From positions 1 to 64,000 of the forward strand of contig JACQDL010000027.1 in NCBI GenBank assembly GCA_016201065.1: a stretch of 64,000 bases of DNA, in the 5' to 3' direction. Below, in pieces: positions 1-9,666 of this stretch (position 1 is the first letter of the stretch; the number at the start of each line of letters is the position of its first letter). The translations under genes were made by a program, and so were the position numbers. The stretch is from Actinomycetota bacterium. Its GTDB lineage: Bacteria > Actinomycetota > Actinomycetes > Mycobacteriales > JACQDL01. The notes under the pieces were generated by a model that saw nothing but the letters and a program-made list of their open reading frames with translations, had not been told where the DNA came from and made no database searches.

Positions 1-99
1 CTCCCGGTGAAGATGATCTTTCGTAGGACCACCTTCATACCGGGGGTTCCGCGTCTTTTGTCGCACCCGCCCCGGCGTGTCGCACCACCACCCCAACAA

Positions 100-333
100 T
101 CACACACAGTCACAACCGGTTACGCGGAATGCCTCATTGGACCGCTCGATGCGGGAAATGGTCGACTGGCTAACGTTGCAACGCGCGCTCAGCTCCCGCT
201 GCGTGAGCCCCAGCCGGCGCCGACCGATCCTGACCACGTCACCGACTTTCCCGGCTTGGGCCGCCTCCCAGATCGACCATGCCGCCCCGCCGCCCACGAC
301 ACCTGCCACACCTCCCCGATCGCCCCGGGCCAA
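100..333 (-). pseudogene. XRE-family HTH regulator fragment
   Basis: The frame reads WEAAQAGKVGDVVRIGRR, then GLTQRELSARCNVSQSTIS and RIERS, a recognisable XRE/Cro helix-turn-helix. After the HTH it stops within about 15 residues, whereas actinobacterial proteins of this type continue for 250-350 residues with TPR-like helices. The upstream part is low-complexity Gly/Arg sequence with only TTG or GTG start options, so the true start cannot be fixed. It lies head to head with a second truncated HTH gene. I read it as the N-terminal stub of a decayed regulator. A short stand-alone HTH protein is possible but less likely. Confidence 0.5.
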
Positions 334-461
334 GTCCTGGTTCCGGCACAGGCTAGTCGCCGGTGGCGCAATGGGCGCGTCCTATGCGACTTCTGCATCA
401 CCGTAGCCGCCTGCCGGGTTGGTGCTGGTCAAGCTCGACATGGAGCCGCGAGGCTCCGGTG

Positions 462-791
462 ATGACGCTCGCAGGACACGAACGGACCCACCACGTTGCC
501 GACGAGGTGTGGGACCGTCCCGACATGCAGGCGGCCCTCGCCATCCGTGACATCGGTCGCGTCTACCGGCCGCTCCAACGCCTGGGCCACAGCCAGAACA
601 CAATCGGCACCCTGACCGGGCAGTCCCAACCAGAGGTCTGGGGCATCATTCACGGTCGCCGGGTGCAGTCCTACGACGTGCTGCTGCGGATCGCGGATGG
701 CCTCGGCGTACCGCAAGGCAACACCGGCGCGGAGCGTACCGAGATCATCACCGGGGACGACCGCACGCCGTTCTGGCGTGGCTGGAGCTGA
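462..791 (+). pseudogene. truncated HTH regulator (N-terminal part only)
   Basis: This 109-residue frame starting at the ATG at 462 contains RPDMQAALAIRDIGRVYRPL and the HTH segment GHSQNTIGTLTGQSQPEVWG, followed by YDVLLRIADGLGVP. That is the standard opening of a large actinobacterial HTH-TPR regulator family. Family members run on for about 300 more residues of sensor helices. Here the sequence diverges right after GVPQG and stops, so only the DNA-binding part remains. It is followed after 11 bases by the converging 3' end of ddl. Probably a decayed regulator; a free-standing HTH peptide that still binds DNA cannot be excluded. Confidence 0.5.
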
Positions 792-802
792 GGTCCCCGG
801 CC

Positions 803-1921
803 TCAGCGCAGGCCGGTACCGCGGCGCAGGGCGAGCCGCACCAGCCGGTCCACCAGCGCCGGGTAGTCCAGACCGGTGGCGGCCCACATCCGGGGGAACA
901 TCGAGATCGGGGTGAACCCCGGCATGGTGTTCACCTCGTTGATGGTGAGCGTGCCGTCATCGCCGACGAAGAAGTCAACCCGGGCCAGGCCGGCCAGGTC
1001 CAGCGCGGTGAACGCCCGCGCCGCCATCTCCCGCAAGCGGGTGGTGACCACCTCCGGCAACCGGGCCGGCAGGTCGAACTCGCACACGTCGTCGAGATAC
1101 TTCGCCTCGAAGTCGTACCAGTCGTGCCCGGCGACCACCCGGATCTCCGCCGGCACGCTGGTCTCCGGCGTACCCCCGGTGAGGCTCTCCAGCACGCCGC
1201 ACTCCACCTCGCGGCCGATCACCGCGGCCTCGATGAGCACCTTCGGGTCCACCTCGCGGGCGTGCGCGATCGCCTCGGGCAGCTCCGCGGCGTCCTTGAC
1301 CTTGGTGATGCCGATGCTGGAGCCCGCCCGGGCCGGCTTGACGAACACCGGCAGGCCCAACCGCTCGACGTCGGCGGGCGAGAGCTCCTGCCCAGGACGC
1401 AGGACGACACAGTCGGCGACCGGCAGCCCCTCGGCGGCCAGCAGCTTCTTGGTGAACTCCTTGTCCATCGCCACGGCGCTGCCCAGCACACCCGCGCCGA
1501 CGTACGGCACGCCGGCGAGCTCCAGCAGCCCCTGGATGGTGCCGTCCTCACCGTAGGCGCCGTGCAGCACCGGAAAGACAACGTCGACATCGCCGAGCTC
1601 GGCGGGCGCCGTACCGGCGCCGAGCACCCGCAGCCCGCCGGCCGTCGGATCGCCGGGGAGCACGATCGACGTCGCCCCCGGGGCGGACCGCTCGACGCTG
1701 GGCAGCTCCCGGTCCCGGATGGTCAGCGCCGCCGGGTCGGCGCCGGCCAGCACCCACCGGCCGTCCAGGGTGATGCCGACCGGCACCACCTCGTACCGGT
1801 CCCGATCCAGCGCGGCGAGCACGCTACCGGCGGACACGCAGGAGATCGCGTGCTCGGTGCTGCGGCCGCCGAAGACGACCGCCACCCTGATCCGCTGCTT
1901 GCCCGGCTGCGCCACGAGCAC
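803..1921 (-). CDS. ddl: D-alanine--D-alanine ligase
   Basis: A 372-residue ATP-grasp enzyme that joins two D-alanines in the cytoplasm for the peptidoglycan stem peptide. Visible motifs: N-terminal [35 protein letters not shown], and the C-terminal metal-binding stretch [18 protein letters not shown]. Length matches the family. The frame is open further upstream, but homology starts at [12 protein letters not shown], so I take the GTG at 1921, preceded by GGGGGTAAGG; the GTG at 1915 is an alternative. It is the last gene of a minus-strand run plsC-gpsA-PLP enzyme-ddl and lies 34 bases after the PLP enzyme. The ddl-gpsA neighbourhood is conserved in mycobacteria. Confidence 0.96.
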   Translation of the reverse strand: MLVAQPGKQRIRVAVVFGGRSTEHAISCVSAGSVLAALDRDRYEVVPVGITLDGRWVLAGADPAALTIRDRELPSVERSAPGATSIVLPGDPTAGGLRVLGAGTAPAELGDVDVVFPVLHGAYGEDGTIQGLLELAGVPYVGAGVLGSAVAMDKEFTKKLLAAEGLPVADCVVLRPGQELSPADVERLGLPVFVKPARAGSSIGITKVKDAAELPEAIAHAREVDPKVLIEAAVIGREVECGVLESLTGGTPETSVPAEIRVVAGHDWYDFEAKYLDDVCEFDLPARLPEVVTTRLREMAARAFTALDLAGLARVDFFVGDDGTLTINEVNTMPGFTPISMFPRMWAATGLDYPALVDRLVRLALRRGTGLR

Positions 1922-1955
1922 GCACCTTACCCCCGGAACGCCGACCGTTGGGGGC

Positions 1956-3170
1956 TCACCGCAGGGAGTCCAGCGCCTGGCGGCAGTCGGCGATGAGGTC
2001 CTCGACGTCCTCCAGCCCCACCGAGACACGAACCGTCGCCGGGCCGATACCGGCCGCACGCAACGCGGCGTCGTCGAGCTGCCGGTGTGTGGTGGAGGCC
2101 ACATGGCTGACCTTGGTGTGGGTGCCGGCCAGCGAGGTCGCGTTGCGCCCGATCCGCAGCCGGTCGCAGAACGCCCGGCCGGCTGCACGATCGCCGGCGA
2201 TGTCGACGGACAGCACGCCACCGCACCGGCCGGAGTCGAACAGCGCCATCGCGCGCTGGTGGTCCCGGTGACCGGGCAGCCCCGGATAGTGCACGGCGGT
2301 CACCGCCGGGTGGGCGAGCATCGCCTCGGCCAGCGCCTGGGCGGAGGCGGAGTGCCGGGCCATCCGCAGCGGCAGCGTGGCCAGCCCGCGGTGCAGCAGG
2401 AACGCCTCGTCGGGCGCGAGCGAGCCGCCCAGCTCCACCCGCATGTGCCGGACCGGGGCGAGCAGGTCGGGGCGGCCGACGACGACCCCGCCGGTGACGT
2501 CGGAGTGACCGCCGAGGTACTTCGTGGCGGAGTGCACGACGAGGTCCGCGCCGTGCTCCAGCGGGCGGCAGATCACCGGGGAGGCGAACGTCGAGTCGAC
2601 CGCGAGCAGCGCGCCGGCCGCGTGCGCGACCCCCGCCAGCCCCGACAGGTCCGCCACGCTCAGTGAGGGGTTGGCCAGGGTCTCCGCCCACACCAGCCGG
2701 GTCCGGTCGGTCAGCCCGGCCCGCGCGCCGGCCGGGTCGGACAGGTCGGCGAACGTGGTCGCCACACCGAACCGGGACAGCACGCCGGACAGCAGCGACC
2801 ACGTCCCGCCGTACACCTCGCTGGCGCACAGCACATGATCACCGGCGGACAGGTGCCCCATCATCACCGCGGAGATCGCGGCCATCCCGGAGGCGAATGC
2901 CTCGCCGACCACCTCACCGGGCGCGCCCGCGCCCTCCAGCCACGCCACGCCACCGGCGAACGTCGCCGCCGTCGGGTTGTCGATCCGGCTGTAGGTGAAG
3001 CCGGGCGCCCGGCCGGCGAGGACCTCCTCGTACTCCTCGGCCGAGTCGAACGCGAACGCCGCGGTCCGGTAGATCGGTAAGCCCATCGGCGCCTGCGCGA
3101 ACACCGGCGGCGGTGGGGTGTGCACGGCGCGGGTGTGCTCGCCGCCGGTCGGTCCAGGTCGCTGCGTCAC
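1956..3170 (-). CDS. PLP-dependent trans-sulfuration enzyme (cystathionine gamma-lyase/synthase family)
   Basis: A 404-residue Cys/Met-metabolism PLP enzyme of aspartate-aminotransferase fold. The Schiff-base lysine lies in [14 protein letters not shown]; other family marks are [32 protein letters not shown], and the C-terminal [17 protein letters not shown]. It forms or cleaves cystathionine-type thioethers; sequence alone does not separate synthase, gamma-lyase and methionine gamma-lyase activity. The start is the GTG at 3170, which overlaps the gpsA stop (GTGA), indicating translational coupling. Placement between gpsA and ddl is not in the mycobacterial order as I remember it, so it is an insertion into that block. 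Length is normal and no key residue seems missing. Confidence 0.88.
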   Translation of the reverse strand: MTQRPGPTGGEHTRAVHTPPPPVFAQAPMGLPIYRTAAFAFDSAEEYEEVLAGRAPGFTYSRIDNPTAATFAGGVAWLEGAGAPGEVVGEAFASGMAAISAVMMGHLSAGDHVLCASEVYGGTWSLLSGVLSRFGVATTFADLSDPAGARAGLTDRTRLVWAETLANPSLSVADLSGLAGVAHAAGALLAVDSTFASPVICRPLEHGADLVVHSATKYLGGHSDVTGGVVVGRPDLLAPVRHMRVELGGSLAPDEAFLLHRGLATLPLRMARHSASAQALAEAMLAHPAVTAVHYPGLPGHRDHQRAMALFDSGRCGGVLSVDIAGDRAAGRAFCDRLRIGRNATSLAGTHTKVSHVASTTHRQLDDAALRAAGIGPATVRVSVGLEDVEDLIADCRQALDSLR

Positions 3171-4162
3171 TCCGGCTTCGTCTCCCTCGTCATCAGTTCC
3201 TTCACCATGTCGGCGGGGGCCTCCCCGTGGTGGACCACCCGCACGACCTGCTCGGTGATCGGCATCTCCACCCCGGTGCGCTGGGCGAGATCCAGCACCG
3301 ACAGGCAGCTCTTCACGCCCTCGGCGACCTGCCGGGTGGCCGAGGTGATCTCCGCGACGCTCTCGCCCCGGCCGAGCCGCTCGCCGAACGTCCGGTTGCG
3401 CGACAGCGGCGAGGTGCAGGTGGCGATCAGGTCCCCGACGCCGGCCAGTCCGGCGAAGGTCATCGGCTCGGCACCGAGCGCGACCCCCAGCCGGGTGGTC
3501 TCGGCAAGCCCCCGGGTGATGATCGTGGCGAGGGTGTTGACCCCCATCCCCATGCCCTGCGCGATCCCGCAGGCCAGCGCGATCACGTTCTTCACCGCGC
3601 CGCCAAGCTCGCAGCCGACCACGTCGGTGTTGGTGTAGGGGCGGAAGTACGGCGCCGCGCATGCCGCCTGCACCGCGACCGCCCGGTCATGGTCCGGGCA
3701 GGCGACGACGGTGGCGGCCGGCTGCTCCTCGGCGATCTCGCGGGAGATGTTGGGCCCGGTGAGCACGCACACCCGCTCCCGGGGCACCGCCGCCACCTCG
3801 CAGATCACCTCGCTCATCCGCTTGCAGGTGCCCAGCTCCACCCCCTTCGCCAGGCTGACCAGCGAGACGTCGGGTGGGATCGACGCGGCCCAGCCGGCGA
3901 GGTTGGCCCGCAGGGTCTGCGCCGGGACGGCAAGCACGACGAGGTCGGCTCCGGCCAGCGCGTCGCCGACGTCGCTGGTGGCCCGCAGCCTGCGGGGCAG
4001 CGGGATGCCGGGAAGGTAGTCGGCGTTCCGGCGGGTCGTCTGGATCGCCCCGGCGACCTCGGCCCGGCGGGCCCACAGCGCCACGTCGCAGCCAGCGTCG
4101 GCCAGGACCTTGCCGAACGCGGTGCCCCACGATCCCGCTCCGAGCACCGCGGCGAGAGTCAT
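3167..4162 (-). CDS. gpsA: glycerol-3-phosphate dehydrogenase [NAD(P)+]
   Basis: A 331-residue cytoplasmic enzyme reducing dihydroxyacetone phosphate to sn-glycerol-3-phosphate, the backbone of phospholipids. It begins with the Rossmann motif [15 protein letters not shown]. It keeps the catalytic-lysine segment [13 protein letters not shown] and the C-terminal [18 protein letters not shown]. The ATG at 4162 overlaps the plsC stop (ATGA), and its own stop overlaps the next gene's GTG. plsC and gpsA are therefore coupled: one makes the acceptor and the other acylates it. Ortholog by position of M. tuberculosis gpdA2 (Rv2982c). Confidence 0.97.
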   Translation of the reverse strand: MTLAAVLGAGSWGTAFGKVLADAGCDVALWARRAEVAGAIQTTRRNADYLPGIPLPRRLRATSDVGDALAGADLVVLAVPAQTLRANLAGWAASIPPDVSLVSLAKGVELGTCKRMSEVICEVAAVPRERVCVLTGPNISREIAEEQPAATVVACPDHDRAVAVQAACAAPYFRPYTNTDVVGCELGGAVKNVIALACGIAQGMGMGVNTLATIITRGLAETTRLGVALGAEPMTFAGLAGVGDLIATCTSPLSRNRTFGERLGRGESVAEITSATRQVAEGVKSCLSVLDLAQRTGVEMPITEQVVRVVHHGEAPADMVKELMTRETKPE

Positions 4163-4899
4163 GCCGGGCCCTCGCCGGGGGTCCGCCTGGCCGCGGGCCG
4201 GCGGTAGAACTGCTCGGGCGGCATCTCCCGCCGGATGTCGGCGAGCTGGTCCCGCACGGCAGCCATGATCGTGTCGGTGACCTCGCGCAGCACGGCGGCG
4301 GTGGGCTCGGCGCCGGCGAAGTTGGCAAGGTCGACCGGCGGACCCGCGGAAAGGGTCACGTCCTTGCGCGGGACCGGCCGGAACCTGCGGGCGTACCAGT
4401 TCACCGAGTTCTGCGCGCCCCACTGGGCCACCGGGATGACCGGCGCCCCGCTGGCCAGCGCCACCCGCGCCACCCCCGTCTTGGCGAGCATCGGCCACCA
4501 GTCCGGGTCGCGGGTCACGGTGCCCTCGGGGTAGAACACCACGCACTCCCCGGCCCGCAGCGCCTCGACCGACGCCTGGACCGACTCCCCGGCCTCGGCG
4601 GATCCCCGGTACACCGGGATCTGCCTGGCGCCACGCAGCACCGGGCCGACGAGGAAGGCCGTGAACAGCCCGCTCTTGGCGAGGAAGCGCGGCACCCGGC
4701 CGACGTCGTAGACCCAGCGGGCGGTGAGCAGCGGGTCGACGTACGAGACATGGTTGAGGGCGATGATCACCGGCCCGGAGGCGGGGACGTTGCTGGTGCC
4801 GCGGTACCGGCGACGGAACAACGCGCTGGTGAGCGGCACGATCACCGCCCAGGCGACCCGCACCCAGAATTCCAGCTTGGGATGCTTGCGACGCTCCAT
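4159..4899 (-). CDS. plsC: 1-acyl-sn-glycerol-3-phosphate acyltransferase
   Basis: A 246-residue membrane-associated acyltransferase that adds the second acyl chain to lysophosphatidate. The catalytic HX4D box is in [10 protein letters not shown], and the glycerophosphate-binding block is [14 protein letters not shown] hydrophobic segment near residues 15-30 ([12 protein letters not shown]) fits monotopic membrane attachment. I start at the ATG at 4899 ([12 protein letters not shown]), with AAGGGTGGGCG upstream; the longer frame back to 5034 is low-complexity and overlaps the divergent cofC gene. First gene of the plsC-gpsA-PLP-ddl run. The 89 bases to cofC hold the divergent promoters. Confidence 0.93.
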   Translation of the reverse strand: MERRKHPKLEFWVRVAWAVIVPLTSALFRRRYRGTSNVPASGPVIIALNHVSYVDPLLTARWVYDVGRVPRFLAKSGLFTAFLVGPVLRGARQIPVYRGSAEAGESVQASVEALRAGECVVFYPEGTVTRDPDWWPMLAKTGVARVALASGAPVIPVAQWGAQNSVNWYARRFRPVPRKDVTLSAGPPVDLANFAGAEPTAAVLREVTDTIMAAVRDQLADIRREMPPEQFYRRPAARRTPGEGPA

Positions 4900-4988
4900 C
4901 GCCCACCCTTCTCCGCCTCCGGCGCCGGCCGCCCAGCCAGACTGTTCCCCGCCGCTGCCGTCAGTCTGCCTGAGAGGATGGCAGACCG

Positions 4989-5687
4989 ATGTCCCACTTC
5001 CCGACACCCGGCCCGCCGCACGCCCGGAAGGCACCGGGAGTGCGCTGGGCCGTGGTGCTGCCGGTGAAGCGGCTGGAGCGGGCCAAGACCCGGCTGCGGG
5101 ACGCCACCGGGTCGCCAGAGGACCATCAGGCCCTCGCCCTCGCCCTGGCCCTGGACACCGCCCGGGCCGCGCTGGCCTGCCCTGGCGTCGTACGGCTGGT
5201 GGTGGTCACCGATGACGAGCGGGCCAGGCTCCCCCTTCGCGAGCTGGGTGCGCACGTCGTACCCGACCTGCCGGGACAGGGGCTGAACGCGGCGCTCGCT
5301 TTCGGTGCCGACCAGGCCGCCACCGGGACCGCCGGGCTCGCCGGGACCGCCACCGGGGTGTGCGGGCTGTCGGCGGACCTCCCCGCGCTGCGCCCGGAGG
5401 ATCTGGCCGACGCGCTGGCCGAGGCCGGCCGGCACCGGCGGTCGTTCGTGGCTGACGCCACCGGCACCGGCACGACACTCCTGGCGGCCAGCCCGGGTAC
5501 GTCGCTGGACCCGCGCTTCGGCCCCAGGTCACGATGGGCGCACCTGGCCTCGGGCGCGACCGAGCTGACCGGCCCATGGCGATCGCTGCGGCGGGATGTG
5601 GACACCGCCGAGGATCTCGCGCACGCGCGGGAGCTCGGGGTCGGCCCGGCCACCGAGGCTGCCCTCGCCGGCCGGTGGGCGCGGTAG
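4989..5687 (+). CDS. fbiD: phosphoenolpyruvate/2-phospholactate guanylyltransferase (F420 synthesis)
   Basis: A 232-residue CofC/FbiD nucleotidyltransferase, which links GTP to phosphoenolpyruvate (actinobacteria) or 2-phospholactate (archaea) to make the activated side chain of coenzyme F420. Seen: VVLPVKRLERAKTRLRD (nucleotide-binding N-terminus), LVVVTDDERAR, GLSADLPALRPEDL, and LRRDVDTAEDLAHA near the C-terminus. The ATG at 4989 is preceded by GAGAGGA. Divergent from plsC. Position matches Rv2983 between gpdA2 and ppk in M. tuberculosis. The guanylyltransferase role is known for the family; substrate choice here is inferred from phylum. Confidence 0.93.
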   Translation: MSHFPTPGPPHARKAPGVRWAVVLPVKRLERAKTRLRDATGSPEDHQALALALALDTARAALACPGVVRLVVVTDDERARLPLRELGAHVVPDLPGQGLNAALAFGADQAATGTAGLAGTATGVCGLSADLPALRPEDLADALAEAGRHRRSFVADATGTGTTLLAASPGTSLDPRFGPRSRWAHLASGATELTGPWRSLRRDVDTAEDLAHARELGVGPATEAALAGRWAR

Positions 5688-5828
5688 GTGCCGGCTGGTC
5701 AGGCGACGGCGAAGGCGACGGCAGGCGGTCAGGTGAAGGCGACGGCACGCCGGCGGAGCGAGTAGCCGACGTGCCGCCGCGGCACCGGGACGGATCGGCG
5801 TGCCGTACCGGAGATCAGCGCGGGTCGG

Positions 5829-6497
5829 TCAACCGGCCCGCGGCACGGGGACGATGTCGTGCGCCTCGGGGACGTGGCGCGATCGCGCCGCCCGCTGAAG
5901 CGCCTCCACGATCGGCTCCCAGCGCGGCAGCCGTGGTGCGATCGGACTTGGCGGCCGCCACCAGCGGATCGACGCGCCGGCGAGCTGAGACGGCGGCGCC
6001 AGCACGTAGCTGCCGGGGCCGTGGTAGGTGAGGGGTAGGCCGTCCGGTAGCCGCAGCGGCGGAGCGCCGAGGCGCGCCCGGGTGAACAGCATCCACTCGC
6101 CGAGCGGCGTGTACGCGACCGGGCCGATCGCGCGCCGCGCGGCGCGCAGCTCGTCGAGAGCTCGGCTGGCGACGTCCAGCGGCGCCTGCCAGACATCGAA
6201 GAGATCGCCGGTCGGCAGCAGGACGTTCCACGGCTGCGGGCCGTACCACAGGTGCGCGATCAGCGAGGGGTCGTAGGTGGCGTCGGCCGCCCAGGTCGGG
6301 CTCAGCGGATGCGCGCCGGGCCGGGTACACCGGGTGTCCCGGCACGAGCACACCTCGCCGGGTGGCCGGTGCCGCCCGGCGCGACGATGTCGCCCGGGCG
6401 CGCACACGTAGTGCGCTGGAGCGATCCGCCAGCCGCGCTCGCCGTAGTCACGCGCCCCGTCCCGGAGCCGATCCAGCTGGCTGGAGAGCCACTGCAT
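5829..6497 (-). CDS. Prim-Pol-like protein (bifunctional primase/polymerase N-terminal domain family)
   Basis: A 222-residue protein resembling the N-terminal Prim-Pol domain of actinobacterial 'bifunctional DNA primase/polymerase' proteins: a Cys-rich CSCRDTRCTRPGAHP, then PTWAADATYDPSLIAHLWYG, and NVLLPTGDLFDVWQAP. In active Prim-Pols the FDVxDxD-like motif carries metal-binding acidic residues; here it reads FDVWQAP, so the second acidic residue is missing and catalysis is doubtful. I choose the ATG at 6497 because GAGAGGAG sits 9 bases before it; the upstream ATG at 6506 directly abuts that site. Divergent from an XRE-TPR regulator across 176 bases. No helicase or replication gene is nearby. 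Confidence 0.7.
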   Translation of the reverse strand: MQWLSSQLDRLRDGARDYGERGWRIAPAHYVCAPGRHRRAGRHRPPGEVCSCRDTRCTRPGAHPLSPTWAADATYDPSLIAHLWYGPQPWNVLLPTGDLFDVWQAPLDVASRALDELRAARRAIGPVAYTPLGEWMLFTRARLGAPPLRLPDGLPLTYHGPGSYVLAPPSQLAGASIRWWRPPSPIAPRLPRWEPIVEALQRAARSRHVPEAHDIVPVPRAG

Positions 6498-6673
6498 GTC
6501 ACCCATCTCCTCTCATCACCATGGGTCACGTCGCTATCGCGTTGCGTCACCCAGGGATCAGAATTCACCCGCGGGAGGGACGCGAAGTTGCAGGTTTCTT
6601 GAAACAGCGTCACGGGCCCGGTGGCCCCGCGTTGGATGGGTAACGGAGCGGTCTTGTGACCGGGAGGGATCGC

Positions 6674-7879
6674 ATGCTTGACGAGGACAGCATCGGTGCC
6701 CGGGTATCCGCATCGCGGAAGCTGCGGGGCCTGACCCAACGCCGGCTGGCCGACATTGCCCATGTCTCGTACAGCCTGCTGACGAAGGTCGAGTCCGGTC
6801 ACGTGCCGGCCACGCCGGCGTTCCTCGCCGCCGTGGCGCGCGCGCTCCGGGTCGACCTGGCCGAGCTCACCGGCCAGCCCTATCGGGGCAGTACCGCCCG
6901 CGAGGACCGGGTGCACGCGACGATCCCGGAGATCCGCCGCGTGCTGCTGGCGCACGGCGTTCCGACGGTCGACACCGACACCGATCCGCCGCTACCGGTC
7001 CAGGAGCTCGCCGGTGCGGTGCACGCCGCCTCGGCGCTGCGGCAGGCCGCACGCTACGCGGAGCTCGGCGAGGTCGTGCCGGAGCTGATCACGCAGCTCT
7101 CCCGGGCTGCGGAGCACAGCACGGGCCGGCGCCGGAGCCGGGCCTACGCGCTGCTTGCCGAGGCATACAGTGCCGCCGACGCGGTCGCCTACAAGCTTGG
7201 CTACAGCGACCTGTCAACGTTGGCAATCGAGCGGGTCTGCTGGGCCGCCCAGCAGGCCGGCGACCAGCTCCTGGAGGGCGCCGCGACCTGGCTGCGCGCC
7301 AGCTCGTTCCTCGCCACCGGTGGGTATGCCGAGGCCCGCGCGCTGCTCACGACGGCCCATGATCGGCTGGAACCGTTACTGCCGCACGCCGACGCACGCA
7401 CCTGGTCGGTCTACGGGAGCCTGCATCTCAAGCAGGCCATCGTCGCGGCGCGGGCCGGCGACGCACCCCGGGCCTGGGCGCACATCGGTGAGGCCGACCG
7501 CGCGGCCAGCCAGGTCCCGGACAACAACTACTACCAGCTCGCGTTCGGACCGTCGAACGTCGGCATCCACGAGGTCGCCGTGGCCGTCGAGCTCGGTGAT
7601 GGCACCGAGGCGGTACGGCGGGCGCAGCGGGTCAACCTCCCCGGCAACCTCCCCGCCGAGCGCTCCAGCCACCACTACATCGACCTGGCCCGGGGCTACC
7701 TCTGGCACGGAGACCGGCGCGGGGCGCTGAGATGCCTGCAGCAGGCGCGGTCGTTGGCCCCCCAACAGACCCGCTACCACCCGATGGTCCGGGACACCCT
7801 GCAAGCTCTCGCGCGGGCGGAACGCCGGTCCACCCAGTCGCTCCGGGGGTTCGCCGCCTGGGTCGGGCTACCCGACTAG
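6674..7879 (+). CDS. XRE-family transcriptional regulator with TPR sensor region
   Basis: A 401-residue regulator. Residues about 5-65 form an XRE helix-turn-helix (RKLRGLTQRRLADIAHVSYS and LLTKVESGHVP). The rest is helical repeats of TPR type (for example GYAEARALLTTAHDRLEPLL and HGDRRGALRCLQQARSLAPQ), thought to sense a ligand or peptide. Start chosen at the ATG at 6674 because GGGAGG lies 6 bases upstream; the in-frame GTG at 6656 is weaker. Divergent from the Prim-Pol-like gene, a recurrent actinobacterial arrangement, so it probably controls that promoter. Unlike the other HTH genes in the window, this one is full length. Confidence 0.85.
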   Translation: MLDEDSIGARVSASRKLRGLTQRRLADIAHVSYSLLTKVESGHVPATPAFLAAVARALRVDLAELTGQPYRGSTAREDRVHATIPEIRRVLLAHGVPTVDTDTDPPLPVQELAGAVHAASALRQAARYAELGEVVPELITQLSRAAEHSTGRRRSRAYALLAEAYSAADAVAYKLGYSDLSTLAIERVCWAAQQAGDQLLEGAATWLRASSFLATGGYAEARALLTTAHDRLEPLLPHADARTWSVYGSLHLKQAIVAARAGDAPRAWAHIGEADRAASQVPDNNYYQLAFGPSNVGIHEVAVAVELGDGTEAVRRAQRVNLPGNLPAERSSHHYIDLARGYLWHGDRRGALRCLQQARSLAPQQTRYHPMVRDTLQALARAERRSTQSLRGFAAWVGLPD

Positions 7880-8162
7880 GCGCGCCAACCACACCGCGCC
7901 AACCGCACCGCACCGGCGCCGACACCGGGTAAATTCACCAGAACGTGCAATCGCGCTGATTTCCGCTCTTGGCCTATCATCTCCCCCGTGCGAGATGTCG
8001 GCCGGGTGGCGCTCGATGCCGGCTATGCGCCGAGCGTCACCCCGCCGCGTGATCATGAACCGGCGCGGCGAACGCCGTGACCCGCACAAGACCTCCCGGC
8101 CGACCCGGCCCGCGGCGCACCCGCCGCCACCCCCTCTTCACCTCCCGAAAGGAACACACAGT

Positions 8163-9134
8163 ATGCACGGACGATTTGTCCGGACTTATGTTGGATTTCT
8201 CGTCGGTGCGCTCGCGCTCGCCGGCTGCGGTGGACAACGCTCGAACGCCAGCGAGGCGGCGACCGGACGCCTGTCGATCGCCACCGGCAACACCACGGGC
8301 GTCTACTACGTGATGGGTGGCGGCTTCGCCCAGATCATCAACGCGCACCTCGACGGATACCGGGCAACCGCCGAGGCCACGGGCGGCTCGGTGGAGAACA
8401 TCCAGCGCATCGCCAACGGGCAGAGCGACATCGGGCTGTCCCCCGTCGACACCGCCACGGACGCGGTACGTGGAACGGCGCCGTTCACCTCGCCGCAGCC
8501 GATCCGGGCGATCGCCCGCGTCTACAACAACTACACCCACGTCGTGGTCCGAACCGACGCCGGGATCGACCGGATCGAGGATCTCAAGGGCAAGGTCGTC
8601 GGCACCGGGTCACCGGGCGCCGGCACGATCCAGGCGATCGCGAGGCGCCTGCTCGCCGTCTCCGGTCTGAACCTGGACACGGACGTCACGCAGCAGCGGC
8701 TCTCGTTGCCCGAGTCGACCGACGCGATCGCGAAGGGCAAGATCCAGGCCCTGTTCTGGTCGGGTGGCCTGCCCACCGCCGGCATCAAGGAGCTCTTCGG
8801 CACGGCCAAGGGGAAGGTGAAGATCCTCGACCTGTCGCCCTACCTGGCCAAGATGCAGAGCCAGTACACGACGCTGTACCAGGCCGGCACGATCCCCAAG
8901 GGGACCTACGGCACCAGCGCCGACATCCCAACGATCGTGGTGCCGAACCTGATCCTGGTCCGGGACACGATGAGCAACGACCTGGCCTACCGGCTGACCA
9001 AGCTGCTCTTCGACTACAAGGCTGACCTCGTCGCCACGCACAAGGAGGCCAACAACCTGGACCTCAGCACCGCGCAGCTGACCGGCGAGGTCCTGCTGCA
9101 CGACGGCGCGAAGAAGTACTACGGCCAGCACTAG
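8163..9134 (+). CDS. TAXI-family TRAP transporter solute-binding lipoprotein
   Basis: A 323-residue exported binding protein. The N-terminus is a lipoprotein signal with lipobox LALAGC, so it should be anchored outside the membrane. The mature part is typical of TAXI proteins: LSIATGNTTGVYYVMGGGFA, GGSVENIQRIANGQSDIGLS, and LKGKVVGTGSPGAGT. TAXI proteins deliver carboxylates or amino acids to TRAP permeases. No TRAP membrane subunit is encoded in this window, so it is an orphan here. Start is the ATG at 8163 with AAAGGA upstream. The 283 bases before it show no convincing gene. A long GC-rich hairpin follows the stop. Confidence 0.9.
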   Translation: MHGRFVRTYVGFLVGALALAGCGGQRSNASEAATGRLSIATGNTTGVYYVMGGGFAQIINAHLDGYRATAEATGGSVENIQRIANGQSDIGLSPVDTATDAVRGTAPFTSPQPIRAIARVYNNYTHVVVRTDAGIDRIEDLKGKVVGTGSPGAGTIQAIARRLLAVSGLNLDTDVTQQRLSLPESTDAIAKGKIQALFWSGGLPTAGIKELFGTAKGKVKILDLSPYLAKMQSQYTTLYQAGTIPKGTYGTSADIPTIVVPNLILVRDTMSNDLAYRLTKLLFDYKADLVATHKEANNLDLSTAQLTGEVLLHDGAKKYYGQH

Positions 9135-9148
9135 ACGGCTGGGCTGGC

Positions 9149-9188
9149 GGCCCGCCACCGGGTGACGATCATCATCCGGTGGCGGGCC
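9149..9188 (+). terminator. hairpin after TAXI gene
   Basis: A perfect 13-base inverted repeat (9149-9161 with 9176-9188, 14-base loop) begins 14 bases after the TAXI stop. There is no T-tract, so it would be a tail-less terminator or mRNA stabiliser. Confidence 0.6.
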
Positions 9189-9232
9189 CGCGGCGGTGCC
9201 CGGAGCAGCCACCGGTCGCCTATCCTTGCGGC

Positions 9233-9622
9233 GTGCGCACTGTCCTCCTGGTGCTGGCTGTGGCGCTGTTGCTGCTCCTGCTGGCGTGGCGCCCCGCCCG
9301 GCAATGGCGGGTCTCCGGCCGGCCGGCCGGTTCGGCCGCTCCACCAACACCACTTGCTGGAACGACCCCACCAACCCCCACGACCGGACTCGGTCCCGAC
9401 GGTCCGTCCCCCACCCACGTCCGGTCCGTGCAGGGCACCGTCAACGAGTTCGACCTGGATTCCGGTGCCGGTTCGGTGCTCCTCGACGACGGTCGAGCCG
9501 TACCCTTCGGTGGCGCGGCCTTCGCCGCCGGCGGGCTGCGGCTGCTGCGGTTCGGGCAGCGGGTCAGGTTGGAGTTCGACGGCGCGGACGTGGTCCGGCT
9601 CACGATCCACACGTTGCCCTAG
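9233..9622 (+). CDS. small membrane-anchored protein with cold-shock/OB-like C-terminal domain
   Basis: A 129-residue protein of unknown function. It begins with one hydrophobic helix ([17 protein letters not shown]), followed by a Pro/Thr-rich linker. A small beta-rich domain follows ([20 protein letters not shown], then [17 protein letters not shown]). The pattern [17 protein letters not shown] is reminiscent of cold-shock/OB folds, although the RNA-binding aromatic motifs are poor. Start taken at the GTG at 9233 because the hydrophobic stretch follows at once. It precedes ppk by 44 bases containing a hairpin, and could be cotranscribed with it. Confidence 0.7.
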   Translation: MRTVLLVLAVALLLLLLAWRPARQWRVSGRPAGSAAPPTPLAGTTPPTPTTGLGPDGPSPTHVRSVQGTVNEFDLDSGAGSVLLDDGRAVPFGGAAFAAGGLRLLRFGQRVRLEFDGADVVRLTIHTLP

Positions 9623-9627
9623 ACCTG

Positions 9628-9658
9628 GATCCCCCGCCATTCACCTGTACGGGGGATC
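9628..9658 (+). promoter_or_regulatory. hairpin immediately upstream of the ppk ribosome-binding site
   Basis: GATCCCCCG (9628-9636) is perfectly repeated in inverse at 9650-9658 with a 13-base loop. It starts 6 bases after the preceding stop and ends 3 bases before the AGGAG of ppk. It may end the upstream transcript or modulate ppk expression; there is no T-tract to favour a terminator. Confidence 0.45.
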
Positions 9659-9666
9659 ATAGGAGA

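Noticed and set aside
100-791. Toxin-antitoxin pair from two adjacent small HTH frames
   Set aside because: Both carry HTH domains, they are divergent rather than cotranscribed, and no toxin fold is visible.
6507-6673. Operator from TGGGT/ACCCA matches between the Prim-Pol-like gene and its regulator
   Set aside because: Only five bases pair on each side and the inner bases do not continue the symmetry; not better than chance.
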